Assembly (NCBI RefSeq): GCF_018882415.1
Contig: NZ_JACVOL010000001.1
Span: 1,775,531-1,839,530, forward strand
Source: Polynucleobacter sp. 86C-FISCH
GTDB lineage: Bacteria; Pseudomonadota; Gammaproteobacteria; Burkholderiales; Burkholderiaceae
Length of the DNA stretch: 64,000 nt
Reading direction: 5' to 3'
Shown: in pieces, positions 48,104 through 58,554 of the stretch
Layout: every line of letters starts with the position of its first letter
Position numbering within the stretch: position 1 is the first letter of the stretch
The notes under the pieces: generated by a model
What the model saw: only the letters and a program-made list of their open reading frames with translations
Database searches by the model: none
What the model was told of the DNA's origin: nothing
Program-made: the position numbers and the translations under genes

Positions 48104-50536
48104 ATGCCTGGCCACTTATTATTACCCTCTGAACCCATTCAACTGCCTTTACTCCCATTAAGGGACGTAGTTGTATTTCCTCATATGGTGATCCCTTTGT
48201 TTGTGGGTCGCCCTAAATCCATCAAAGCCTTAGAGGCAGCTATGGAAACTGGCAAAAATGTCCTTTTAGTGGCTCAAAAAGCGGCCGCTAAGGATGAGCC
48301 TGTTATTGAAGATCTGTATGAGGTTGGCTGTATTGCCAACATTTTGCAAATGTTGAAGTTGCCTGATGGCACTGTCAAAGTATTGGTTGAAGGTGTTCAG
48401 CGTGCTGAAGTTAGTCAAATTGAAGATAGCCTTGGCTACTTCAATTGCGAAGCAACGCCAACAGCTATTAACGCTATCGATGCGCATGAAACAGAAGCAT
48501 TACGTCGCGCAATCATGGCGCAGTTCGATCAATACGTAAAACTAAACAAAAAGGTACCTCAGGAGATACTGTCTTCATTAGGTGGGATTGATGATCCAAG
48601 CCGCTTAGCCGACACCATTTGCGCTCACTTGCCAGTAAAGCTTGAGCAGAAACAGCGCTTGCTTGAAATGACTGATGTTGTGCAGCGCTTAGAAAGCTTG
48701 TTGGCTGATCTTGAAAGTGAGATTGATATTCTGCAAGTGGAGAAGCGTATTCGTGGACGCGTAAAGCGTCAGATGGAAAAGAGCCAGCGCGAGTACTACT
48801 TGAATGAGCAAGTTAAAGCAATTCAGAAAGAATTAGGTGAGGGCGAAGAGGGTGCTGATCTAGAAGAGCTAGAGAAGCGCATTAAAGCTGCACGTATGCC
48901 TAAGGAAGCTTTGAAAAAAGCAGAATCCGAACTCAAGAAGCTGAAATTAATGTCACCGATGTCCGCTGAGGCAACGGTTATCCGTAACTTTATCGACACG
49001 CTGGTGAATTTGCCTTGGAAGAAAAAAACCAAGATTAATAATGACCTCACCAATGCTGAAAAAGTATTGGATGAAGATCACTACGGTTTGGACAAGGTTA
49101 AAGAACGTATCTTGGAGTACCTCGCAGTTCAACAACGAGTTGATCGTGTGAAGGCACCCATTCTTTGCTTAGTAGGCCCTCCTGGTGTTGGTAAAACATC
49201 GCTTGGTCAATCCATTGCACGCGCTACGAACAGAAAGTTTGTACGCATGGCTTTAGGTGGAGTGCGTGATGAATCCGAGATTCGTGGTCATCGCAGAACT
49301 TATATTGGCTCAATGCCCGGCAAGATTCTGACAAGCCTTACTAAGGTTGGTGTGCGCAATCCTTTATTCCTCTTGGACGAAGTTGACAAGATGGGCATGG
49401 ATTTCCGCGGAGATCCGGCCAGTGCCTTGTTGGAGGTTTTGGATCCAGAGCAAAACCATACATTCCAAGATCACTATGTTGAGGTAGATTTTGACCTCTC
49501 CGACGTTATGTTTGTGGCAACCTCGAATTCTTTGAATATTCCAGGTCCGCTATTGGATCGTCTAGAGATTATTCGCTTGGCTGGTTATACAGAGGATGAA
49601 AAAACCAGTATCGCTGTTAATTATTTGATTCCTAAACAAATCAAAAATAATGGCTTGAAAAAAGACGAGCTCAAGATTGAAGATAGCGCCGTTCGTAACA
49701 TGATCCGTTACTACACACGCGAGGCTGGCGTACGTTCTTTAGAGCGTGAAATTAGCAAGATCTGCCGTAAGGTAGTCAAGCTATTGCTCTTGAAGAAAGA
49801 AGCGGCTCCAGTTGTTGTGAATGCGGATAACTTAGAGAAGTTCCTTTCAGTTCGCATGTATGACTTTGGTTTAGCTGGCAAAGAAAATCAAGTGGGTCAA
49901 GTCACTGGTTTGGCTTGGACTGAGGTTGGCGGTGATTTGCTCACCATTGAAGCTGCTGTGATGCCGGGTAAGGGTGTAATCACACGTACTGGTTCCATCG
50001 GTGATGTAATGAAAGAATCCGTCGAGGCAGCCCGTACTGTTGTTCGGTCAAGATCTAAGCGTCTAGGTATTGCAGATGAGTCGTTTGAGAAGAAAGATAT
50101 TCATATTCACTTCCCTGATGGCGCAACACCTAAGGATGGTCCATCTGCCGGTATCGCAATCACAACAGCTTTGGTTTCGGTATTTACTGGTATTCCGATT
50201 CGATCGGATGTTGCCATGACTGGTGAAATTACTTTACGCGGTGAAGTGCTCCCAATTGGTGGTTTGAAAGAAAAGCTCTTGGCTGCACATCGCGGGGGCA
50301 TTAAGCTTGCCTTGATTCCGGAAGAGAACGTAAAAGATCTCATCGACATTCCAGATAATGTTAAGAATGCCATTGAGATAGTTCCCGTTCGCTGGATCGA
50401 TAAGGTGCTGGAGTTGGCACTAGAGCGTATGCCAGAAGCATTGCCAGATCCTACGCCGGAAGAGCTTGCTAAAAAGGCAGCAGAGGCCAGCAAGGCAAAC
50501 GACAAGGGCGCAGCTGCAGACGTTCTTAAGCACTGA
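48104..50536 (+). CDS. lon: ATP-dependent protease Lon
   Basis: Lon degrades misfolded and regulatory proteins. The 810-residue protein has the LON N-terminal domain (LPLLPLRDVVVFPHMVIPLFVGR), a coiled-coil linker, Walker A GPPGVGKTSLG, and the C-terminal protease with catalytic serine in KDGPSAGIAI and the downstream lysine in GLKEKLLAAHRGG. GGAGG at 48090-48094 supports the ATG at 48104. It is followed by a stem-loop and tRNA-Val. Confidence 0.97.
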   Translation: MPGHLLLPSEPIQLPLLPLRDVVVFPHMVIPLFVGRPKSIKALEAAMETGKNVLLVAQKAAAKDEPVIEDLYEVGCIANILQMLKLPDGTVKVLVEGVQRAEVSQIEDSLGYFNCEATPTAINAIDAHETEALRRAIMAQFDQYVKLNKKVPQEILSSLGGIDDPSRLADTICAHLPVKLEQKQRLLEMTDVVQRLESLLADLESEIDILQVEKRIRGRVKRQMEKSQREYYLNEQVKAIQKELGEGEEGADLEELEKRIKAARMPKEALKKAESELKKLKLMSPMSAEATVIRNFIDTLVNLPWKKKTKINNDLTNAEKVLDEDHYGLDKVKERILEYLAVQQRVDRVKAPILCLVGPPGVGKTSLGQSIARATNRKFVRMALGGVRDESEIRGHRRTYIGSMPGKILTSLTKVGVRNPLFLLDEVDKMGMDFRGDPASALLEVLDPEQNHTFQDHYVEVDFDLSDVMFVATSNSLNIPGPLLDRLEIIRLAGYTEDEKTSIAVNYLIPKQIKNNGLKKDELKIEDSAVRNMIRYYTREAGVRSLEREISKICRKVVKLLLLKKEAAPVVVNADNLEKFLSVRMYDFGLAGKENQVGQVTGLAWTEVGGDLLTIEAAVMPGKGVITRTGSIGDVMKESVEAARTVVRSRSKRLGIADESFEKKDIHIHFPDGATPKDGPSAGIAITTALVSVFTGIPIRSDVAMTGEITLRGEVLPIGGLKEKLLAAHRGGIKLALIPEENVKDLIDIPDNVKNAIEIVPVRWIDKVLELALERMPEALPDPTPEELAKKAAEASKANDKGAAADVLKH

Positions 50537-50548
50537 AAATAGGGCGGT

Positions 50549-50593
50549 TTTCCGTTAAATTGATCCCATCGTTTGAGGTTGATTTAGCGGAAA
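50549..50593 (+). terminator. Stem-loop after lon, candidate terminator
   Basis: TTTCCGTTAAAT and ATTTAGCGGAAA form a 12-bp stem with one G-U pair and a 21-base loop, followed by TTTCCCCC. The stem is long but the T-run is short, so termination is only moderately supported. Confidence 0.45.
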
Positions 50594-50643
50594 TTTCCCC
50601 CGAAATCCACGCTTAGGTTACAATCTCACCTTGTAATATTTTG

Positions 50644-50719
50644 GGGCGCTTAGCTCAGTTGGTAGAGCGTCTGCCTTACACGCAGAATGTCGGGAGTTCG
50701 AGCCTCTCAGCGCCCACCA
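50644..50719 (+). tRNA. tRNA-Val (anticodon UAC)
   Basis: A 76-base cloverleaf with acceptor GGGCGCT/AGCGCCC and encoded ACCA, D arm AGCTCAGTTGGTAGAGC, anticodon loop CTTACAC giving UAC, and T loop GTTCGAG. A possible -10 (TACAAT, 50619-50624) lies upstream. Confidence 0.96.
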
Positions 50720-50826
50720 AATTATTACCAGCATTACCCCCTCTAAGCCTGCTCAGGCGTTTCAATACCAAGCTCATTACCCTAGTACACTCCTGGTATT
50801 CATATTTTTTACTAGCGAACTTTTTC

Positions 50827-52290
50827 ATGTTTGATACCGTCCGTAAACACCAGCGAATTCTGCAATTTGTATTAATGCTTTTGATTGTTCCGTCATTTGC
50901 ATTTTTTGGCATCTCAAGCTATTCCAGCTTTCTTGATAAAGAAACAGACCTGGTCAAAATTAATGGCAAACCGATTACTGCACAAGAAGTAGATTCGGCA
51001 GCAAAACGCCAAGCTGAGCGAGTAGGTGGTAATGCCCAAATTGCACAAAGTCTGCAATTTAAACAAGCCATATTGAATGAGTTGCTGCAACAACGAATTT
51101 TAGGTTTTGCTGTTGGCGATCTTCGATTGCAAGTTGGTAAAGAGGCTTTGGTTAAAAGCTTGCAAAACATTCCACAGATCCGCGCACTCTACAAACAAGA
51201 TGGTAGTTTTGATGATGCTCGTTTCAAGCAATTGCTAGCAAGCAATGGAATGAATGAAGAGCAGTTTTATGCTAGCCAAGCTTTTGATTTAAAGATTGGT
51301 CAACTGGTGAACTCAGTGGCGCGTACTGAAATCGGTAGCCCTAAATTATCTGAGATTATTTCAACTCTGTATGAGACAGAGCGACAAGTGCAAGCGATAT
51401 CTTTTGATGCCAAGGACTACTTATCTAAGGTAAATCCTTCACAAGAGGAGTTGCAGGCCTTCTACACAGCAAATGCCAAGCTATTTGAGAGTCCTGAGTA
51501 TGTTGATGTTGAGTATATTGTTCTTAAAGCTGATCCAAAAGAGGATGCCAAGGTATTTAGTGAAAAGGCTGATCAGTTTGCCAACATGACTTATGACCAG
51601 TCAGATAGTCTTAAGCCGGCCGCAGATAAATTGAAGCTGAATGTTCAGACTCAAAAGGGCGTAACTCGCTCTGGCGCATCTGGTGTCGCAAAAGATCATC
51701 CGCTAGCCAATCCAAAGGTTGTTCAATCTCTCTTTGGTGATGAGGCCGTTAAGAACAAGCGCAATACTGAAGCAGTGCAAACATCCCCAGGCGTATTTGT
51801 TTCTGCTCGCGTAGTCACTTTTCATCCTGCGCAAACGCTTCCATACAAAGATGTTTCTGCGGAAGTGAAGCGTCAAGTGAGTCAGCGTTTGGCTGAGAAG
51901 CTAGCGATTAATGCTGCAGCTGATCGTTATGCTGCATTAGAAAAAGATCCTAAAAGCGCATCAGGTTTTGCTAGCCCAGTTTGGGTTTCCAGAAATAAAC
52001 CAGCCAATTTAGTTGGTGGTGCGCTTGATCAGATAATGTCCATTAGCCCAGATAAATTCCCGGCCCTCGTATCGGTCAGCAACCCTGGCGTTGGAACCAC
52101 TCTGTACCGTGTTGATCAAGTTCGTCAACCAACAGCTGTCGATGCCAAAGTTCATAAAGCACAGGCCCAACAAATCCAGGCTTTGGCAGCCCAGTCTGAG
52201 TTTGCAGGATTCATGGCTTACTGGCGTGATGTTGCTGGAGTGAAAGTTATTAATCCACTGAAGCCAATGTCATCTGGTTCCGGAAGCTAG
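50827..52290 (+). CDS. Periplasmic folding chaperone, SurA N-terminal/PpiD-like
   Basis: The 487-residue protein begins MFDTVRKHQRILQF, followed by one membrane anchor (VLMLLIVPSFAFFGI) and a SurA_N-type chaperone domain (LVKINGKPITAQEVDSAAKRQ, ILNELLQQRILGFAV), the PpiD layout. A parvulin-like PPIase segment is weak: the middle (YVDVEYIVLKADPKEDAKVF) fits but the usual GGDLG core motif is absent, so isomerase activity is doubtful. An open frame extends to 50641 through tRNA-Val; the ATG at 50827 is the real start. It probably assists outer-membrane protein folding. Confidence 0.85.
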   Translation: MFDTVRKHQRILQFVLMLLIVPSFAFFGISSYSSFLDKETDLVKINGKPITAQEVDSAAKRQAERVGGNAQIAQSLQFKQAILNELLQQRILGFAVGDLRLQVGKEALVKSLQNIPQIRALYKQDGSFDDARFKQLLASNGMNEEQFYASQAFDLKIGQLVNSVARTEIGSPKLSEIISTLYETERQVQAISFDAKDYLSKVNPSQEELQAFYTANAKLFESPEYVDVEYIVLKADPKEDAKVFSEKADQFANMTYDQSDSLKPAADKLKLNVQTQKGVTRSGASGVAKDHPLANPKVVQSLFGDEAVKNKRNTEAVQTSPGVFVSARVVTFHPAQTLPYKDVSAEVKRQVSQRLAEKLAINAAADRYAALEKDPKSASGFASPVWVSRNKPANLVGGALDQIMSISPDKFPALVSVSNPGVGTTLYRVDQVRQPTAVDAKVHKAQAQQIQALAAQSEFAGFMAYWRDVAGVKVINPLKPMSSGSGS

Positions 52291-52291
52291 G

Positions 52292-52924
52292 CTAGTTACC
52301 TTTAAGTATTGTTTGATATGGGGCCATAGCGCCCCATACGTTTTTAAAGAGAACGATTTGTGCTTTTTCATTGGGATGAATGCGGTCAGCTTGGAATAGG
52401 CTGATATCGGATGCAACTCCACTTAAGAAAAAAGGGAGTAATTGCACATTCTCTTGAGTTGCTAGTTTTGCATAAAGATCCTTAAATTCCCGGGTGTACT
52501 CTTGACCATAGTTTGGTGGAATCTGCATTCCGAATAGAAGTACTTTTGCCCCAGCTTGCTTACTCATTTGAATCATCTTGCGCAAATTCTTATTGGATTC
52601 TTGGATGGACAAACCGCGCAAGGCGTCGTTTGCGCCAAGCTCAAGAAATACAATGCCAGGCTTTTTTTGCTCTAGCAGCCTGGGAAGTCGGGAAAGACCT
52701 CCGGAGCTCGTTTCCCCACTGATGCTGGCATTAAATACATTCCATGGGCTACCTTGTTTTTGAAGCTGCTCTTCCAATAGCTTGACCCAGCCAGATCCGC
52801 GTATGAGACCGTATTCGGCGGATAGGCTGTCACCCATCACCAAAATGGTCTGGTTTGTCTGAGCTAAGGTGCCAAATGAAATAAACAGGCAAAATAGAGC
52901 AATAGCCGACGTTAGGGCTTTCAT
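52292..52924 (-). CDS. GDSL-type arylesterase / lysophospholipase (TesA-like)
   Basis: The 210-residue precursor has a signal peptide (MKALTSAIALFCLFISFGTLAQ) and SGNH hydrolase blocks: GDSLS with nucleophile S33, the glycine block SGETSSGG, the asparagine block LGANDAL and the DRIHPN aspartate/histidine. It resembles periplasmic TesA. The frame extends to 52963, but the first 13 residues are basic and unlike a family start. It is divergent from a YbbA-like ATPase gene 41 bases away, the arrangement known for tesA/ybbA. Confidence 0.9.
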   Translation of the reverse strand: MKALTSAIALFCLFISFGTLAQTNQTILVMGDSLSAEYGLIRGSGWVKLLEEQLQKQGSPWNVFNASISGETSSGGLSRLPRLLEQKKPGIVFLELGANDALRGLSIQESNKNLRKMIQMSKQAGAKVLLFGMQIPPNYGQEYTREFKDLYAKLATQENVQLLPFFLSGVASDISLFQADRIHPNEKAQIVLFKNVWGAMAPYQTILKGN

Positions 52925-52965
52925 TTTTTTACTCAAGAAGCTCAACCTAATATATCGATTCATTT

Positions 52966-53640
52966 ATGAGTAATCCAGTAAAGGTCCTTAGTGCGATACA
53001 TCTAGGTAAACAAGTTTTATCTAGCGACGGATCGTTAACTATTTTGCACGACATTAGCTTCGATGTCTTTCAAGGCGAGAGTGTTGCCATTACGGGAGCA
53101 TCGGGTTCTGGTAAGAGCACATTACTTAGTCTTTTGGCTGGATTAGATATTCCTTCTAGTGGTTGTGTTGAGCTAGTCTCGCAAAACCTCGGTGAATTGG
53201 ATGAGGATGGTAGGGCGCTTTTGAGGGGGCAAAAAGTAGGGTTTGTATTTCAATCATTTCAATTGCTTCCGCATCTAACGGCACTTGAAAATGTAATGCT
53301 GCCTGCCGAGCTTAATGGCTTGGATATGCCCAAGGAAAATGCTCTGCATTGGCTAGGGCAAGTAGGCTTAAGGGAGCGCGCCAACCATTTCCCTAAGACC
53401 CTTTCGGGCGGTGAGCAGCAGCGTGTTGCACTGGCCAGGGCTTTCATCATGAGGCCCGCCATACTATTTGCGGATGAGCCGACTGGCAGTCTGGACGAGG
53501 CCAGCGGAAATAGGGTGATTGAGCTCCTTTTTGAGCTAAATCAGGCCAATAATTCGACCCTTATTTTGGTTACCCACGACCAAGCCTTGGCTGACCGGTG
53601 CCAGCGGCAACTGCACCTTCAGGGCGGTCGCTTGCTGTAG
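52966..53640 (+). CDS. ABC transporter ATP-binding protein (YbbA/LolD-like)
   Basis: The 224-residue ATPase has Walker A GASGSGKSTLL, Q-loop VFQSFQLLPHL, signature LSGGEQQRVALARA and Walker B ILFADEPTGSLDE, followed by the H-loop LVTHD. The MacB/LolD-like DEPTGSLDE and the divergent tesA-like gene point to YbbA. The large permease YbbP that normally follows ybbA is missing: purL begins 21 bases after the stop. Confidence 0.9.
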   Translation: MSNPVKVLSAIHLGKQVLSSDGSLTILHDISFDVFQGESVAITGASGSGKSTLLSLLAGLDIPSSGCVELVSQNLGELDEDGRALLRGQKVGFVFQSFQLLPHLTALENVMLPAELNGLDMPKENALHWLGQVGLRERANHFPKTLSGGEQQRVALARAFIMRPAILFADEPTGSLDEASGNRVIELLFELNQANNSTLILVTHDQALADRCQRQLHLQGGRLL

Positions 53641-53661
53641 GCAAAACCTTATAATCTAGGG

Positions 53662-56600
53662 ATGTCTTTTTTCCACTTTTTGCCCGGCGCTGATGCGCTT
53701 TCCCCCTTCCGCCAACGGCGACTATTAGCGTCTTTGGCTGCCCAAGGGGTTGATCTTGAGTCTATAGAGGCCCAATACCTTCATTTTATTTGGTCTGAGG
53801 CAGAGTTAGCCTCTAAGAACCAGGAAGTCATGGCAAGTCTATTGACCTACGGTCAGCCATTTCAATCCAAAATAAATCCAGGTAAATCCTGGTTTGGAAA
53901 AGGTAAAGCAGAGGATCAATCTGCAATTGTTATCCCTAGGTTTGGAACTGTTTCACCTTGGGCTAGTAAGGCAACTGATATTGCTCGTCAATGTGGATTG
54001 GATGTTCTGCGACTTGAGCGCGGTGTTCAGTTTTCATGGAAGAGCAAAAAGGCGCTAACTCCAGAACAAAAACAATTGGTGTTAGCTGCGGTCCACGACA
54101 GAATGACTGAAGCGGTTATCGATTCAACCGATGCGGCTAATGCTTTATATCAATCTTTAGAAGACAAGCCTTTAGCACGCATTCCAGTAATGACCGAGGG
54201 CAGGGCAGCTCTTGATAAGGCTAATCAAGAATTAGGTCTTGCCTTATCGGATGATGAAGTTGTTTACCTTGCAGAAAGTTTTACTCGTCTTCAACGCAAC
54301 CCATCAGATGTTGAGTTGATTATGTTTGCTCAGGCAAATAGCGAGCATTGTCGTCATAAGATTTTTAATTCAAGCTGGACAATCGATGGCGATGATCAAG
54401 AGCGCTCATTGTTCGCCATGATTCGCAATACTCATCAGTTGCACCCTGAGGGTACGATTGTTGCCTACTCTGATAACTCTGCAGTGATGGCTGGATGTGA
54501 GGCGGAGACTTGGGCCCCCCAAGGTTCAGATCATCGCTATCAAAAAGATACGCGCTTAGTTCATACCTTAATGAAGGTTGAAACACATAACCACCCCACA
54601 GCGATTGCGCCATTTCCTGGTGCTTCTACTGGTGCTGGCGGAGAGATTCGCGATGAGGGTGCAACCGGTGTTGGTGGTCGTCCTAAAGCAGGTCTTACTG
54701 GGTTCTCTGTTTCCAATTTAAATATTCCAGGCACAGATCTTCCGTGGGAAGCTGAGAAATACGGCAAGCCAGAGCGTATTGCCACACCATTGCAAATTAT
54801 GATTGATGGCCCCTTAGGCGGTGCTGCATTTAATAATGAGTTTGGTAGACCGATTTTGGGTGGATATTTCCGCGTATTTGAGCAGACCTTAGATGGAACC
54901 CGCCGCGGTTATCACAAGCCCATCATGATTGCTGGTGGTATTGGCAGCATTGATTCAATTCACACTGATAAAAAAGCAATTCAAGCAGGGCATTTACTCA
55001 TTCAACTTGGCGGCCCAGGCATGCGTATTGGCATGGGCGGCGCTACTGGTAGCTCTGTTTCAACAGGCACAAATACTGCAGATCTGGATTTTGATTCAGT
55101 GCAGCGCGGTAATCCAGAAATGGAACGTAGAGCGCAAGAAGTGATCAATGCTTGTCGTGCGCTCGGTGACCGCAATCCGATTGTTTCCATTCATGATGTC
55201 GGCGCAGGCGGATTATCAAACGCCTTCCCAGAATTAGCCGATGGCGCTGGCTTAGGTGCTGCTTTTAAACTTCGTAACGTGCCCCTTGAAGAAAGTGGCA
55301 TGAGTCCTGCGGAGATTTGGTGTAACGAGTCTCAAGAACGTTATGTTTTGGCAATAGAAGCAAAAGATTTAGATTTATTTAAATCTTTTTGTGAACGTGA
55401 GCGCTGCCCTTTTGCGGTTGTTGGAGAAGCTACCACTGAGCGTCAGTTAACGCTAAGTGATTCTAAGCAGGCTGCCGGCGCAGACGCTGCTTCACCAATT
55501 GATATGCCGATGGAGGTATTGCTAGGTAAGCCTCCGAAGATGCATCGAGACGTCAAACGCGTTGCGCAAGAATTTAAAGAGCTAGACGTAACCGATGCTG
55601 ATTTAGCTCAATCTATTGCTTGGGTCTTGCAGCAACCAACGGTTGCTAGTAAATCTTTCTTAATTACGATTGGCGATCGAACTGTTGGCGGTCTTAATGC
55701 TCGTGATCAGTTTGTCGGTCCATGGCAAGTTCCTGTTGCTGACTGTGCCGTCACCATGATGGATTACAAGGGTTATCGTGGCGAAGCGATGTCCATGGGT
55801 GAGAGAACTCCATTGGCAGTTATCGATGCCCCTGCAGCAGCCCGTATGGCTGTTGGTGAGGCCGTTACTAATCTTTTGGCTGCAGACATTGCAAATCTTC
55901 AGGGCGTAAAACTCTCGGCAAACTGGATGGCAGCATGTGGAGCCCCGGGTGAAGATGCCAAGCTTTATGACTCAGTTAAAGCCATTGGCATGGAGTTGTG
56001 TCCCGCTCTTGGAATCTCCATTCCAGTAGGAAAAGATTCTTTATCGATGTCCACTGCATGGCAGGATGGTAACGAGACTAAAAAAGTAGTTGCTCCAGTC
56101 TCCTTAATTATTTCCGCATTTTCATCAGTGCAGGATGTACGCAAGACATCAACTCCACTTCTGCAATTAAAAGATCAAGCCGGGTCTCCTTTGGAGACAG
56201 AGCTTATTTTGATTGACTTAGGTCGCGGCAAAAATCGCATGGCCGGCAGTATCTTGGCTCAAGTCCTGGATCAGTCAGGAAAAACGGCTCCGGATGTTGA
56301 TCACCCAGAAGACCTTAAATCTTTAGCTTCAGCAATCATTGAGCTCCGCAAAGAAGGCAAGTTGTTGGCATATCACGACCGCTCTGATGGCGGATTGCTT
56401 GCTTGCGTTGCAGAGATGGCTTTTGCTTCACATTGCGGCATCTCCATTAACGTGGACATGATTGCCATGGATGCAGGGCAGGAGCCAGATTACGGTGATG
56501 CTAAGAACTGGGCTCAACAGGTTTCAGGTCGCCGTCATGAGCAAACTATGTGTGCTTTATTCAATGAGGAACTTGGTGCTGTTATTCAAGTTCGAAAGGA

Positions 56601-57699
56601 AAATCGTGACGCTGTATTTGCCACCCTCAGAAAATTAGGTCTTAGCGCTTACAGTCATGTCATTGGTAAGCCAAATACCAATGGACGCATTGAAGTCTGG
56701 CGTGATGCCAAAAATATTTTTGCCGAGCCACGTGAAGTACTGCAAAAGATGTGGACTAACACCAGCTACCAGATTGCACGCTTACGCGACAATCCAGCAT
56801 GTGCTGATAGCGAATTTGCGCTCTTAGACAATATCGCAGATCCAGGCATGAGCCCTAAACTCACGTTCGATACATCTGAAGATATCGCAGCACCTTTTAT
56901 TGCTAAAAATGCGCGTCCTAAGGTCGCCATTTTGCGAGAGCAGGGTGTGAATTCTCATGTAGAAATGGCTTACTCGGTTAACTGGGCTGGATTTGATAGC
57001 TATGACGTCCATATGTCCGACTTGCTTAACGGCAAAGCAAAGCTTGAGGACTTTAGGGGTTTGATTGCTTGCGGTGGCTTTAGTTATGGTGATGTGCTGG
57101 GCGCTGGCGAAGGTTGGGCGAAAACCATTCTCTTTAATCAACGGCTACGCGATCAGTTCTCTACATTTTTTAATCGCCAGGATAGTTTTGCGTTAGGCGT
57201 CTGTAATGGTTGCCAGATGATGAGTAATCTCTCCGGAATTATTCCAGGTGCTGAAGCATGGCCCAAATTTACTCGCAACCAATCCGAACAGTATGAAGCT
57301 CGCTTGGTGATGGCGGAAGTCATGTCTTCTCCATCGATCTTTACTCAAGGCATGGAAGGCAGTCAAATTCCAATTGCGATTGCTCATGGTGAAGGTTATG
57401 CAAACTTTAACCAACAAGGTAATCTTGAGCAAATTCAAAAGCAAGGATTAGCTTCTTTCCGGTTTGTAGATCATCAAGGTATTCCTACGGAAACTTATCC
57501 GATGAATCCCAATGGATCTCCTGGAGGTTTAACGGGCGTTACGACAGCAGATGGACGCTTCATGGTCATGATGCCTCATCCAGAGCGTGTCTTTAGGGCT
57601 GCGCAGATGAGTTGGTGTCCACCAGAGTGGTTAGATACCCCCGATGGCGCTAGCCCATGGTTACGCCTTTTCCGCAACGCACGTCGTTGGGCTAAATAA
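53662..57699 (+). CDS. purL: Phosphoribosylformylglycinamidine synthase PurL (large type)
   Basis: PurL converts FGAR to FGAM in purine synthesis using glutamine and ATP. The 1345-residue single chain has an N-terminal PurS-like domain, two AIRS-like halves ([49 protein letters not shown] type blocks) and a C-terminal class I glutaminase with the nucleophile in [12 protein letters not shown] and [14 protein letters not shown] at 53650-53655 ends six bases before the ATG and no spaced Shine-Dalgarno exists, suggesting a leaderless transcript. Confidence 0.96.
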   Translation: MSFFHFLPGADALSPFRQRRLLASLAAQGVDLESIEAQYLHFIWSEAELASKNQEVMASLLTYGQPFQSKINPGKSWFGKGKAEDQSAIVIPRFGTVSPWASKATDIARQCGLDVLRLERGVQFSWKSKKALTPEQKQLVLAAVHDRMTEAVIDSTDAANALYQSLEDKPLARIPVMTEGRAALDKANQELGLALSDDEVVYLAESFTRLQRNPSDVELIMFAQANSEHCRHKIFNSSWTIDGDDQERSLFAMIRNTHQLHPEGTIVAYSDNSAVMAGCEAETWAPQGSDHRYQKDTRLVHTLMKVETHNHPTAIAPFPGASTGAGGEIRDEGATGVGGRPKAGLTGFSVSNLNIPGTDLPWEAEKYGKPERIATPLQIMIDGPLGGAAFNNEFGRPILGGYFRVFEQTLDGTRRGYHKPIMIAGGIGSIDSIHTDKKAIQAGHLLIQLGGPGMRIGMGGATGSSVSTGTNTADLDFDSVQRGNPEMERRAQEVINACRALGDRNPIVSIHDVGAGGLSNAFPELADGAGLGAAFKLRNVPLEESGMSPAEIWCNESQERYVLAIEAKDLDLFKSFCERERCPFAVVGEATTERQLTLSDSKQAAGADAASPIDMPMEVLLGKPPKMHRDVKRVAQEFKELDVTDADLAQSIAWVLQQPTVASKSFLITIGDRTVGGLNARDQFVGPWQVPVADCAVTMMDYKGYRGEAMSMGERTPLAVIDAPAAARMAVGEAVTNLLAADIANLQGVKLSANWMAACGAPGEDAKLYDSVKAIGMELCPALGISIPVGKDSLSMSTAWQDGNETKKVVAPVSLIISAFSSVQDVRKTSTPLLQLKDQAGSPLETELILIDLGRGKNRMAGSILAQVLDQSGKTAPDVDHPEDLKSLASAIIELRKEGKLLAYHDRSDGGLLACVAEMAFASHCGISINVDMIAMDAGQEPDYGDAKNWAQQVSGRRHEQTMCALFNEELGAVIQVRKENRDAVFATLRKLGLSAYSHVIGKPNTNGRIEVWRDAKNIFAEPREVLQKMWTNTSYQIARLRDNPACADSEFALLDNIADPGMSPKLTFDTSEDIAAPFIAKNARPKVAILREQGVNSHVEMAYSVNWAGFDSYDVHMSDLLNGKAKLEDFRGLIACGGFSYGDVLGAGEGWAKTILFNQRLRDQFSTFFNRQDSFALGVCNGCQMMSNLSGIIPGAEAWPKFTRNQSEQYEARLVMAEVMSSPSIFTQGMEGSQIPIAIAHGEGYANFNQQGNLEQIQKQGLASFRFVDHQGIPTETYPMNPNGSPGGLTGVTTADGRFMVMMPHPERVFRAAQMSWCPPEWLDTPDGASPWLRLFRNARRWAK

Positions 57700-57710
57700 T
57701 CTTTCTATAG

Positions 57711-58466
57711 ATGGAACCGGTTACATTTTCTGAAAGCGGTGGCATACGCTATCTTCACTTTGGCACCGAATTGATTCAAGGGGCAATGCGCTTGCGCGAC
57801 CCCGATGAGATTTACCTTGAGTACAACCAGCAAATGATGGCCTGGTTATTGTTTTTGGAAACTAAACCTGGGATGCGGATTGCTCAATTAGGTTTGGGTA
57901 CTGGTGCATTGACCAAATTTCAACATCGTTATTGCCCAGCAGTGAAGACCACGGTTGTAGAGCTAAATCCTGCTGTAATCGTATCTGCTAGATCGATGTT
58001 TTTTACGCCGGATGACGATCGTAAATTAGAAACCCTTCAAACTGATGCGAAGCAGTTCGTTAAGGATAAAAAATATCAAGGCTTGTTTGATGCTGTTCAA
58101 GTCGATTTATATGATGCAATATGTGATGGCCCAGCGGCGAGTTCCTTAGAATTTTATAAAGGTTGCTTCAATATCCTTAAGGGGCCAGGCGTAATGACTG
58201 TGAATTTATTTTCACGTCATAAAAGTTTTGAAGTGAATCTAAAGAACATCTGCGAAGCATTTGATAATCGGGTGCTGTTATTTCCTGAGTCTCATGATTG
58301 CAATGTTGTTGCCATCGCTTTCAAGGGTCCTAAGCTTGAGGCTGAATGGAAAGATGTCTCCAAGCGAGCTAAATTGATTCTTGAGAAGACTGGATTGCCT
58401 ACTAATAAGTGGGTTTCCGGCATCAGCCGCGAGAATGCACGTCAAGAATCAAAGCTTTCTATTTAA
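57711..58466 (+). CDS. Spermidine-synthase-like protein
   Basis: The 251-residue protein has the aminopropyltransferase/methyltransferase Rossmann fold: IAQLGLGTGALTKFQ, the acidic VVELNPAVI and DAVQVDLYDA, with FYKGCFNILKGPGVM. The paired aspartates of the DxxD active-site loop are kept, but the GGGDG loop that binds decarboxylated SAM is GLGTG here, and the N-terminal beta domain is shortened. True spermidine synthase activity is therefore uncertain; a methyltransferase is possible. It lies 11 bases after purL and ends at a strong terminator. Confidence 0.75.
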   Translation: MEPVTFSESGGIRYLHFGTELIQGAMRLRDPDEIYLEYNQQMMAWLLFLETKPGMRIAQLGLGTGALTKFQHRYCPAVKTTVVELNPAVIVSARSMFFTPDDDRKLETLQTDAKQFVKDKKYQGLFDAVQVDLYDAICDGPAASSLEFYKGCFNILKGPGVMTVNLFSRHKSFEVNLKNICEAFDNRVLLFPESHDCNVVAIAFKGPKLEAEWKDVSKRAKLILEKTGLPTNKWVSGISRENARQESKLSI

Positions 58467-58490
58467 ACGTTCGTAAATCTAAGGCAACAA

Positions 58491-58518
58491 AAAAGGCGAT
58501 CATCAGATCGCCTTTTTA
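58491..58518. terminator. Intrinsic terminator, bidirectional
   Basis: AAAAAGGCGATC and GATCGCCTTTTT form a perfect 12-bp hairpin around ATCA. It lies between the convergent spermidine-synthase-like and acnB genes and has T-tracts on both strands. Confidence 0.92.
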
Positions 58519-58554
58519 TATTCAGCGCTCCCAAAGAAGCGCTGAAATACCAAC

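Noticed and set aside
50641-50826. N-terminal extension of the PpiD-like frame
   Set aside because: The open frame runs through the whole tRNA-Val gene; the protein family starts at the ATG at 50827.
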